This document shows, in pieces, positions 18,801 to 24,514 of a DNA stretch of 34,400 nucleotides (within the stretch, counting starts at the first letter, position 1; every line of letters starts with the position of its first letter). A model generated the notes under the pieces. That model ran no database searches. It was given only the letters and a program-made list of their open reading frames with translations, and was not told the origin of the DNA. Source of the stretch: Rhodothermaceae bacterium (GTDB lineage: Bacteria > Bacteroidota > Rhodothermia > Rhodothermales > JAHQVL01). The position numbers and the translations under genes are program-made. The stretch spans positions 1 through 34,400 of the forward strand of contig JAHQVL010000230.1 of NCBI GenBank assembly GCA_019634345.1, read 5' to 3'.

Positions 18801-20175
18801 CCTGGCGCTAGGCAAAACAAATACCCTGGCAGTCGACGAAATGATGGACTTCTGGCTCATTGCTGGCAAGCACGCTTATGCCAATCAAGAAGTTACTCAG
18901 TTAGCTACTCAGGACGATGATGTGCACGTTTGGCTCGACCAAAGCCGCCATCAATTTACAGCTCTTTCTGATTCCCCTCCAGTATTCGTCGAGAACGCAA
19001 TCAATGGTTATCCTGCCATAGAGTTTGGGGCAGCTAATGCGCGCATGCGTATCGAAGGAGGGCTCTTCGGTGAAGCCAATCTAGACAACGCAACAGTGTG
19101 GGCCGTGATCAAGGACGAACGTGCACTCTCCGAAGATTCTGGTTTCTTTCTAAGTATGCAGAGCAGGCAATCAACGAGCAGCACCACTCCAGGGAAGAAT
19201 ATAAACACCCAAGTAGAGGCATCCACTCACTCTATTGCGACCAACCTTTTCCTGGGAGACATCACATTTACCTCCGGTACCGTTGCAGAATTAATGGCCA
19301 CGTTTAAAACGCCTTCTGATAACGAAAGCAGGATGTTTGCTTCTTACCTTGCCATCAAATACGGCCTCTCCTTTGAGCAGAACTATATCAGCGCAACAGG
19401 GGACACGTTATGGGATCAATCCCTTCATGAAAAGTACAGCACAGGCATTGCAGGCATAGGGCGCTCGGATGATCTCGGATTGATGCACGCTATATCCAAG
19501 GCTGCTGGAAAAAACCAGATTCTAACCCTACGCAAACCTCTGGTTTACTCGGATTCGTTGAATGCAGAACAGGCCTTTGAATTCGATCAGACATATACGC
19601 TTTGGGGTCACAATGACGGCTCTCTCTCAATCGAGGAGCCAACACATCACATTAATGCGGCTTATAGAATGGGGCGCACCTGGTACGTGCGAGAAACAGG
19701 AGCCGTAGATAGTCTTCAGGTTCGTATTCCCGCCGGCACCAAGGCCGAGTACCTCCTGATCGATGCTACAGACGCTTTCTCAAATCCAGAGATTATTCGG
19801 TTAGTGTACAGCCAGGACTCGAAGGAATTGGTGGCTCACATAGACATCAAAGAAAGTGGATTCCTTACGTTTGCCTCCTCCACCCCATACGCCGGGTACG
19901 GAGAGCCTCCAAAGGAACTGGTGCTCTATCAGAATTATCCGAACCCATTCAATCCAAGTACCACACTTCGCTTTGACCTTCCTCAGGAGGCGCATACTTC
20001 TCTGGAAATCTTCGACATATTGGGGCGGCGGATACAAGTACTGATCAATGATGAGATGCCTGCAGGCTCACACAGTATCACTTTTAATGCCGCGGGACTC
20101 GCTTCTGGTGTTTATTTCTACCGCATCCGAGTAAACGATGAAGTGCAAACATTAAAAATGTTGCTGGCAAAGTAA
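12853..20175 (+). CDS. giant modular T9SS-secreted protein (BNR/sortilin propeller, LamG-like modules, NHL repeats)
   Basis: ATG at 12853 is preferred because it opens directly on a basic-hydrophobic export sequence (MRALRVFAGLFVIALLGILYI), giving 2,440 residues; ATG at 12811 would add 14. Order by nucleotide: about 13110-15240 is a beta-propeller with repeated Asp-box motifs (IWKSTDGGASW, IYKSTDGGDSW, IFRSVDGGSSW, IWYSDDGGSSW) of the sortilin/BNR type. About 15250-17350 holds two LamG/concanavalin-like modules beginning LELWLKAD and LVMWFKSD. About 17640-18830 is an NHL-repeat propeller. About 18830-19870 is a third, more diverged LamG-type module. From 19909 to the stop is a T9SS sorting domain (NYPNPFNPSTTLRF, DILGRRIQ, GVYFYRIRV). 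No catalytic motif was seen, so an adhesin or surface polysaccharide-binding role is likely. The upstream flagellin is divergent, and a glycosidase-like lipoprotein follows 92 bases downstream. Confidence 0.9.
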   Translation: MRALRVFAGLFVIALLGILYIRHQDAPPPLPEAPTNTPEARARWEFERTKDPVTGKMPPGIKSGELAFARELAKQSIASKTQATLTWSQMGPDTLGGRTRALAIDVTDGNTILAGAVSGGIWKSTDGGASWSQTMTPTQLLSVTTIAQDTRTGQEDTWYAGTGEYTGNSTSATGATFFGDGIYKSTDGGDSWTLLSSTSTGVPQSFDNLYDFVWRVATDPSNGSQEEVYAAAIWGIFRSVDGGSSWTQVLSSTNTYHTDVVVSSTGVVYAALGEPGTNAGIWRSADGVTWTDITPGGWSSNTTRTALALAPSNEDILYTISYTSGDGTHDTSIWKYTHSTTTWEDRSANVPSFGGFQDGNFDSQGGYDLHVAVKPDNQNTVYIGGTSLYRSTDGFASTSNIDWIAGYSFGTDNWSGTHHADQHIAIFSNSDADVMYTGSDGGVHRTDDVTAATVHWVSLNRGYLSGQFYSVGIDHTSTTNMALMGGTQDNGTWYVGDPGSSTLGEEIWGGDGAFVANLNDGDLRYASFQNGQIYRLTYSSNVRTSWAYVSTSMASSYSFIHPYTLDPNDSDIMYLPGGDRMYRNSSLTSIPNYTSSAHTIGWQELSNTVISGGGVISAVMASESNPDHRMYYGTSTGRVYVLDNADTGDPSPTDITGGSFPSNANVSSITVHPDDADRVMVTFSNYFVQSIWYSDDGGSSWTDVSGSLEENTDGSGNGPSVRWAKMGVISGSSTQYFVGTSTGLYSTTTLNGTSTSWTQEGASTIGNVVIDMIDIRDSDGYIAVGTHGNGFYTSTLNRPTPTAGPGGVTDNLELWLKADTGITESSNDVTAWADQSGNNYNFSDAGTAEYTYDDDGLNYNPEIINSDGSNRRLQNTTSITLQTVVLVTDPDNPDVSDNAFSEVGANDEGIRADASTSTNWDVPGASEDFTATSGQGWLNGTSGTDPAHANSPNILVVEAPSAATLSGGIELGDTESNRFWHGSIAEVIGYNGTLSTSDREMVQTYLAIKYGIHLSSNYVASDATTLWNATTNSTYHNDVTGIGRDDNSELDQKQSTSQSGGIVEIGLGALAVDNASNANSFSADGSFLMWGHDNASSSVGTSFSGTNVLTRMARIWTVEETGTVGTVEVQIPSSYGATYLVVSNNSSLTSPTEYALTNNGDGTHSTTVNFSDGQFFTFGSDTAPGGVAANLVMWFKSDEGVYSNSSCTTALTNSDTADALGCWVDQSANATVTTQSSSGPRPDHNTAGQNYNPTFAFDESEDDLLDFSSFPISSPTDIHAYYVIDENDGDGDEYIISSTAGSNNRFYLKSTTAGFGAAPSNTATPASSFYLATADYDLGTTTMNFSVDAGTPISASQTWSNTLSSPYKLGAYGSSDGRNNHQFNGHIAEIIIYNADHSGGSDEQKIQSYLGLKWGLSLPIDYLASDGTTLWNATTNSTYHNGVAGIGRDDASTLYQKQSDSDRLTLALGSLAANNASNSNTFSTDLSFLILGHDNGSLTEGSVTISSETGQLLGRTWFAEEINETGTLEIQVDFSSLSITGTEARDFYLVLDTNSDPTDGYRELIAASSFASDIATFTNVDIEDGDYVMILTSFEAGKTDPPLTDGQGADGVLGQSTFSSSRADNGGVSASSTDGPSYVAVGPTGKLFASDTDNNRVLRWASVAAASNGATAEAVLGQASFSASAANRGGSVAANTMYEPHGVYVTSSGALYVADTRNNRVLRFDNAESASSGASADAVLGQADFTSNDANRGSTAAANTLRWPMDLHVDGSGNLWVADWLNHRVLRFDNVAAKSDGASADGVLGQDALTTSLRMWKDNTDADSFVFPSGVCVDDDGVLWVADTGNSRILRFDNASGKADGADADGVLGQPDFTSWQTTRGTGSPAANTLQWPEGGLDVDQNGRLWVADRWGDRVLWYHNAASKSNGADADGLIGQGSFTSRNGSVNSSTFNSVTDVLVDESNDYVWVVDNNHNRILRFDGSDLALGKTNTLAVDEMMDFWLIAGKHAYANQEVTQLATQDDDVHVWLDQSRHQFTALSDSPPVFVENAINGYPAIEFGAANARMRIEGGLFGEANLDNATVWAVIKDERALSEDSGFFLSMQSRQSTSSTTPGKNINTQVEASTHSIATNLFLGDITFTSGTVAELMATFKTPSDNESRMFASYLAIKYGLSFEQNYISATGDTLWDQSLHEKYSTGIAGIGRSDDLGLMHAISKAAGKNQILTLRKPLVYSDSLNAEQAFEFDQTYTLWGHNDGSLSIEEPTHHINAAYRMGRTWYVRETGAVDSLQVRIPAGTKAEYLLIDATDAFSNPEIIRLVYSQDSKELVAHIDIKESGFLTFASSTPYAGYGEPPKELVLYQNYPNPFNPSTTLRFDLPQEAHTSLEIFDILGRRIQVLINDEMPAGSHSITFNAAGLASGVYFYRIRVNDEVQTLKMLLAK
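15250..17350 (+). repeat. tandem LamG-like modules in the giant protein
   Basis: Two protein-level repeats of about 350 residues begin at roughly 15285 (LELWLKAD) and 16420 (LVMWFKSD). Each carries an IAEVIGYN or IAEIIIYN strand and a TYLAIKYG or SYLGLKWG helix. Then comes the near-identical LWNATTNSTYHN motif with GIGRDD (about 15930-15990 and 17140-17200), followed by the FLMWGHDN or FLILGHDN strand. Codons differ at many synonymous positions, so the duplication is old. A third diverged copy (about 18830-19870) has YLAIKYGLSFEQNYI, AGIGRSDD and TLWGHNDG. Confidence 0.8.
17683..18830 (+). repeat. six NHL-type repeats in the giant protein
   Basis: Repeats start at the GVLGQ-like motif at about 17683, 17872, 18065, 18256, 18448 and 18646, a spacing of 189-198 bases (63-66 residues). 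Each unit reads roughly ADGVLGQxxF, a P-x-G-V strand, then LWVADTxNNRVLRFDNA and a GASA linker. Six such units would close a six-bladed NHL propeller, a fold usually used for binding rather than catalysis. Confidence 0.82.
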
Positions 20176-20267
20176 GTGTAAAAGGGTGAGTTTCTGTTCT
20201 AATCGGTGTGTTTTCCATACATTCAGGAATGCACTAGCTATTCCTCCCCCATTTATGCCCCCGATTC

Positions 20268-22718
20268 ATGAGATCTCTCTTCTTAATCATCAGCCTTTCT
20301 TTGTTAGGGGCTTGTGATGATTCTATACCTGGTAACTCAATTGCTTCATCCGGGACTTCAGTTGAAATACATACGTCTGTTGAGAGCCCCATGCTGGATT
20401 TTTCATTATCCAGATTACAGTCAACGCTCCAAGTTACCAATCAAAGCATTCCTCCACTCTCTTTGCACGTTAGATCGGCAGAACTAGAAGAGCAAGCATT
20501 TAACATTACTTCAACCCCAGACTCCATAACTATTTCGGGAGGTGACTTGCACGGGCTCATGTATGGTGTGTTGGAATTGCAAGAACGCATCGAATTGCAG
20601 GAAGAGGTGAGTAGCCTGTCGATAAGCCAGTCATCTTTTATAAAAAAACGAGGCCTCAAATTTAATATCCCATTGGATGCAAGAAACCCCTCCTATGACG
20701 ATACCGGGGACGCTGCGCAGGAAAACATTGCAACCGTATGGGATTTCGATTTCTGGGAACAGTACCTGGATCAGATGGCACTCCACCGCTACAATCAACT
20801 TACGCTCTGGAATCCTCAGCCATTTACCAGTATGCTGAAATTAGAGGCCTTTCCAGGGCTCGCCCTGGATGATGTATACCGATCCGAAGAAGCGTTATCA
20901 GAAAAATGGACATCATGGGGTGAACCGGGCGGCGTCTCACAAAACGTGCTAGGCAAGCTGGAGCAAGTAAAGGAAATTAGTATCGATGAAAAGATTCAAT
21001 TCTGGCGAAGGGTTTTTACCCATGCAAAAAGCCGTGGCATCGATGTATATCTCATCACCTGGTCCATTTATCCAAATGGAATCGATGCCAGCCATGGCAT
21101 CACGAGTGAAATCGACAACCTAAAAACACAAGCCTTTTTCCGGGAAGCCGTCAAAGAGCTGGTTCTCACCTATCCCAATCTAAAAGGGATTGGAGTGACA
21201 GCAGGAGAAAACATGCCTGTTGATGGCACAGTGGATGGATGGACCAGGGAAAAGTGGTTATGGGAAACCTACGGGCGTGGCCTGGCTGAAGCTAAAGAGA
21301 TTGTCCCAAACCGCCAGATCGATTTTATCCACCGATTTTGGTACTCGGGATACGAGGATATTCAAAAGTACTGGAGCGATTATCCCGATCCTTTTTCGTA
21401 CAGCTTCAAGTATCTCATGGCACGCATCTATTCGTCACCAGAGCCCTCGCATTTAGCCGAAAACGTGATCCCGTACCTGGTTCGTGATGAAAACACAAAA
21501 ACCTGGTGGAACCTGCGCAATGATGACATCTTTGTCTTCCGATGGGGCAACCCCGACTATGTAAAGACCTTTTACGACAACCTGCCATTAAGCCTGACCG
21601 AAGGCATTCACATGGGATCCGATGGCTACGTATGGGGGCGGGTATTTGCCGATAAAGCGCCAGCGATGCAAGGTACACTAGAGTTGGAGAAGCACTGGTA
21701 TAGGTTCATGATGTGGGGCCGGCTCGCTTACAACAATGGGCTATCGCGAACCTTTTTTGAACAAAAACTAGCCCATCGTTTCGGCACAGATCAGTCATCT
21801 GCCTTATACGATGCATGGGCTGCTGCATCCGAGATCATCCCTCAGGTCAATCGGTTTCATTTCAGACCGGGCGACAGAATGTTCTCGCCAGAAAGCAGTT
21901 CATCTAGAGAGACGTTTCGGTACGTTAACGATTTTCAAGTCGCCACTCCAATGCCTAAGTCGGGCATCATCAACCCGAGGGAATACGTAAGCCGCAGCCT
22001 CAAACAGGATGATCTTGGAGAAGCAATCACCCCTCTGGAAGTGGCACAAAATTTAGAGCAAAAGGCGAATACAGCACGCTCGATCGTCGAGGATCACATC
22101 GACGTAACCTCGGAAGAGCTTTCTTTAACAGTCGATGATATCAAAGCCATGTCCTATTTGGGACTGTATTACGCAGCAAAAATACGTTCAGCCGTTGCTC
22201 TTGAATTTGTTGAACAAGGCCAGCAAAATATTGAGCATGTGACTCAAGCACGTGAAAACATTGAGTTGGCGTTAACACATTGGCAGGATTACCAAGCAAT
22301 TGCTACTACGAATTATCACCCGCAAATGCTCGCACGGGTTGGAAAACTGGATTGGGATCTCTTAGAAAAAGAAGTGGAATACGAAGTACGATTGGTTGAA
22401 CAAAAACTCACCGACCCCTTCACGATTCCATCAACCAATGACCCTCTTCAACAGCTCTCTGTATCCTATGACACCCGTCCACTCAAGGGCGAGGCACGTC
22501 ATGAGTCGCTAAAGGTGAGTACGCCAGACGGTGGTGAGTTTATGCTTGAAGTATATGAGGAATCGGGTGTGTTGATCAACAATTACCATTCGTTTGGTAA
22601 CGGCCCCATGCGATGGGAATGGTTGCAAGAACAGACAGGCATCTACTATTTAAACTTGATCTGGAACGATCTTAATCGCGTGATCAGGGTCGACAAACGC
22701 GTGCAGAGGGATATTTAA
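20268..22718 (+). CDS. lipoprotein resembling a TIM-barrel glycoside hydrolase (GH67/GH20-like architecture, family unassigned)
   Basis: The 816-residue protein has a lipoprotein signal peptide with lipobox LLGAC (Cys16). Residues about 30-120 look like the small alpha/beta domain that precedes the barrel in GH67 and GH20 enzymes (FNITSTPDSITISGGDLHGLMYGVLELQERI). The barrel region follows: FIKKRGLKFNIPLD, DFWEQYLDQMALHRYNQLTLWNPQPF, VYLITWSIYP, LKGIGVTAGENMP (Glu314, a candidate acid/base), IDFIHRFWYSG and GSDGYVWGRV. The C-terminal 250 residues include helices and a final beta domain. It probably acts on a polysaccharide at the outer membrane or in the periplasm, but I cannot name the substrate or CAZy family. 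It lies 92 bases after the giant protein, on the same strand, and ends 15 bases from the convergent TPR gene. Confidence 0.72.
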   Translation: MRSLFLIISLSLLGACDDSIPGNSIASSGTSVEIHTSVESPMLDFSLSRLQSTLQVTNQSIPPLSLHVRSAELEEQAFNITSTPDSITISGGDLHGLMYGVLELQERIELQEEVSSLSISQSSFIKKRGLKFNIPLDARNPSYDDTGDAAQENIATVWDFDFWEQYLDQMALHRYNQLTLWNPQPFTSMLKLEAFPGLALDDVYRSEEALSEKWTSWGEPGGVSQNVLGKLEQVKEISIDEKIQFWRRVFTHAKSRGIDVYLITWSIYPNGIDASHGITSEIDNLKTQAFFREAVKELVLTYPNLKGIGVTAGENMPVDGTVDGWTREKWLWETYGRGLAEAKEIVPNRQIDFIHRFWYSGYEDIQKYWSDYPDPFSYSFKYLMARIYSSPEPSHLAENVIPYLVRDENTKTWWNLRNDDIFVFRWGNPDYVKTFYDNLPLSLTEGIHMGSDGYVWGRVFADKAPAMQGTLELEKHWYRFMMWGRLAYNNGLSRTFFEQKLAHRFGTDQSSALYDAWAAASEIIPQVNRFHFRPGDRMFSPESSSSRETFRYVNDFQVATPMPKSGIINPREYVSRSLKQDDLGEAITPLEVAQNLEQKANTARSIVEDHIDVTSEELSLTVDDIKAMSYLGLYYAAKIRSAVALEFVEQGQQNIEHVTQARENIELALTHWQDYQAIATTNYHPQMLARVGKLDWDLLEKEVEYEVRLVEQKLTDPFTIPSTNDPLQQLSVSYDTRPLKGEARHESLKVSTPDGGEFMLEVYEESGVLINNYHSFGNGPMRWEWLQEQTGIYYLNLIWNDLNRVIRVDKRVQRDI

Positions 22719-22733
22719 GAACCGTCTGCTCTT

Positions 22734-24338
22734 CTAGAAGCGGGAACCGCGTATCCACGTATCCGATCGCTCCCAGCTTTTGCGAAAAGCCTCTTCTAGA
22801 TCCGCGTCTGTTTTTCCCTGTGCTTCTAATGCCTTGAGAAGCCCGAAGTAGGACCACCCATTGTTCGGATGGTCATCCAGTTCATCTTGATAGACCTGTT
22901 CTGCGTCGGTGTACTGTCCAGTTTCCAATAAGAGCGCCCCTAGCCAGTGTCGCGCTGAGAAAGGTATCGGTTCAGGCTCATCATATTGGAGGCTATCTTC
23001 AAAAACAACAGCCCGTTCCAAAGCAAGAATGGCTTCATTTTCTCGACCCTGTGTGCGACGTATTTCTCCTTCTAGAATACCACCAACCGTGCCAAGCAAA
23101 TGCCGCGCATCATGGAATCGAAAACGATCCGTAGATGACTTAGCTACTTTCTCGATGCCGCTTAGGTACTTAGTTGCTCCCTCGATATTACCTTTGCGGA
23201 GATGAGCATATCCCTGGGCAAAATCCCACATGCCGCCTGGTACATCCCCTTCTGGCCGCGCTTTGACCTCGAGTACTTCGTCGAAGCGACCAAAGCGGAT
23301 CATTGTCAGGACCTCATACATGGTATTGCCCCGTAGTTTTGTATAGTCCCGACCGGCTTGCATGGCGATGGCACCCTGTCCATCCATTGAAGCGGCAAAC
23401 AACAGCATATGAAGGTTGTGGGACGGATAGATGGCAAAACCCTCGTTGATCTCAGCTTTTTGGTCCGAGTGCCAGGCCTGGATATTAGCACGCACAGCAT
23501 CTCCCCAACGCCCTATCTCATTCCAGGTATGTGAAGGCATATGGTTGATATGGCTCGCTCCGGGAATGGAGGATCCGATGTATTCAGCACAACCTTCTGC
23601 TTTCCCAGGATCTGAAGTCGATTCCGTTGCATGGATATAAAGATGACATGCCCCAACATGTTTGATATCCTTCTCTAGGACGTCTTCAAGAACGGCATGA
23701 AGACGTTGTAAGTCGGGGTCCTCCAGGTCTCGCTCACCAAGCCGAGGTTCAAGCAAGAAGAGGGCTTCAGCGTATAAGGTCCCAATCTCAAGGTCATTGG
23801 GGTATTTCTCATATAACTTCCCCATTGCATCTGCATACGCCGTATCGCGAACTGGCTGTGCCAATGCAAAGAAGTTCTCCGCGTATCGCACAGCCATTGC
23901 ATCGATGAGCTCCTGATCCAATGGATCTGCTTTTTCTTTGAGACTCAGCGCTTTCTGGATCGCTTTGTAAGCATGAGGGGCCTCTTCGTTTTTCATCTTC
24001 CCATTCAAATAGGGCCCCCAGGCCCAGGCCTCACCCCAGTAGCACATTGCACAATCAGGATCGCGCTTCCAGGCTTCACGAAATGATCGTTTCGCATCGT
24101 CCTTAGCGAAAGCATACATCGTCTGAAATCCCTGATCAAAATACGGCCTCGCCTTTTCGTCTACCGATGACGAAGCCCGCGAGAAATCACCAAGCGCTTT
24201 CTCATAGAGCGGCATTGTTTCATTAAATTCAGCAGGAAGCTGATTAGGGTCTTCTGACGCTATCGGAACTGTACTTTTTGTTGTGCTGCAAGAGCACAAT
24301 AGTGCGATCAATAGAAGGGTGCTTGGGTTGCGAAGCAT
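22734..24338 (-). CDS. TPR-repeat lipoprotein
   Basis: The 534-residue protein starts with a short signal peptide and cysteine-containing lipobox region (LLIALLCSCSTT; lipidation probably on Cys17 or Cys15). The rest is alpha-helical tetratricopeptide-type repeats. Conserved landmarks of this family are AFAKDDAKRSFREAWKRDPDCAMCYWGEAWAWGP (about 76-109), HINHMPSHTWNEIGRWGDAVRANIQAW in the middle, and a last repeat DAEQVYQDELDDHPNNGWSYFGLLKALEAQG. TPR superhelices mediate protein-protein contacts; no enzyme motif is visible. The function of this family is unknown to me. The gene lies downstream of the PLA2-like gene on the same strand, but the terminator at 24461-24497 makes a separate transcript likely. 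Confidence 0.85.
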   Translation of the reverse strand: MLRNPSTLLLIALLCSCSTTKSTVPIASEDPNQLPAEFNETMPLYEKALGDFSRASSSVDEKARPYFDQGFQTMYAFAKDDAKRSFREAWKRDPDCAMCYWGEAWAWGPYLNGKMKNEEAPHAYKAIQKALSLKEKADPLDQELIDAMAVRYAENFFALAQPVRDTAYADAMGKLYEKYPNDLEIGTLYAEALFLLEPRLGERDLEDPDLQRLHAVLEDVLEKDIKHVGACHLYIHATESTSDPGKAEGCAEYIGSSIPGASHINHMPSHTWNEIGRWGDAVRANIQAWHSDQKAEINEGFAIYPSHNLHMLLFAASMDGQGAIAMQAGRDYTKLRGNTMYEVLTMIRFGRFDEVLEVKARPEGDVPGGMWDFAQGYAHLRKGNIEGATKYLSGIEKVAKSSTDRFRFHDARHLLGTVGGILEGEIRRTQGRENEAILALERAVVFEDSLQYDEPEPIPFSARHWLGALLLETGQYTDAEQVYQDELDDHPNNGWSYFGLLKALEAQGKTDADLEEAFRKSWERSDTWIRGSRF

Positions 24339-24459
24339 GTTTTAACGGGATTAAAAAGCAGGATACCTACAGCGCATAAAGATAGATAATGCAGGCAGAA
24401 ACATCTATAGCCAGATAGATCGACTTCTCTAGGATCAAATGAATGAGACCTGTGAAGAT

Positions 24460-24497
24460 AAAAAACAGGGTAGGCTTACCCAAAAGGTGGCCTACCC
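24460..24497 (-). terminator. intrinsic terminator of the PLA2-like T9SS gene
   Basis: Reading the minus strand, GGGTAGGC (24497-24490) pairs perfectly with GCCTACCC (24475-24468) around a 14-base loop. It is followed by TGTTTTTTATC (U-run over 24465-24460). It lies 17 bases downstream of the stop codon at 24515. This is the best rho-independent terminator in the window. Confidence 0.85.
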
Positions 24498-24514
24498 CAT
24501 CTAAGAATGCTGTT

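Noticed and set aside
20226..20246. AGGAAT...ATTCCT hairpin after the giant gene
   Set aside because: Only a 6-bp AT-rich stem and no following T-run; too weak to call a terminator.
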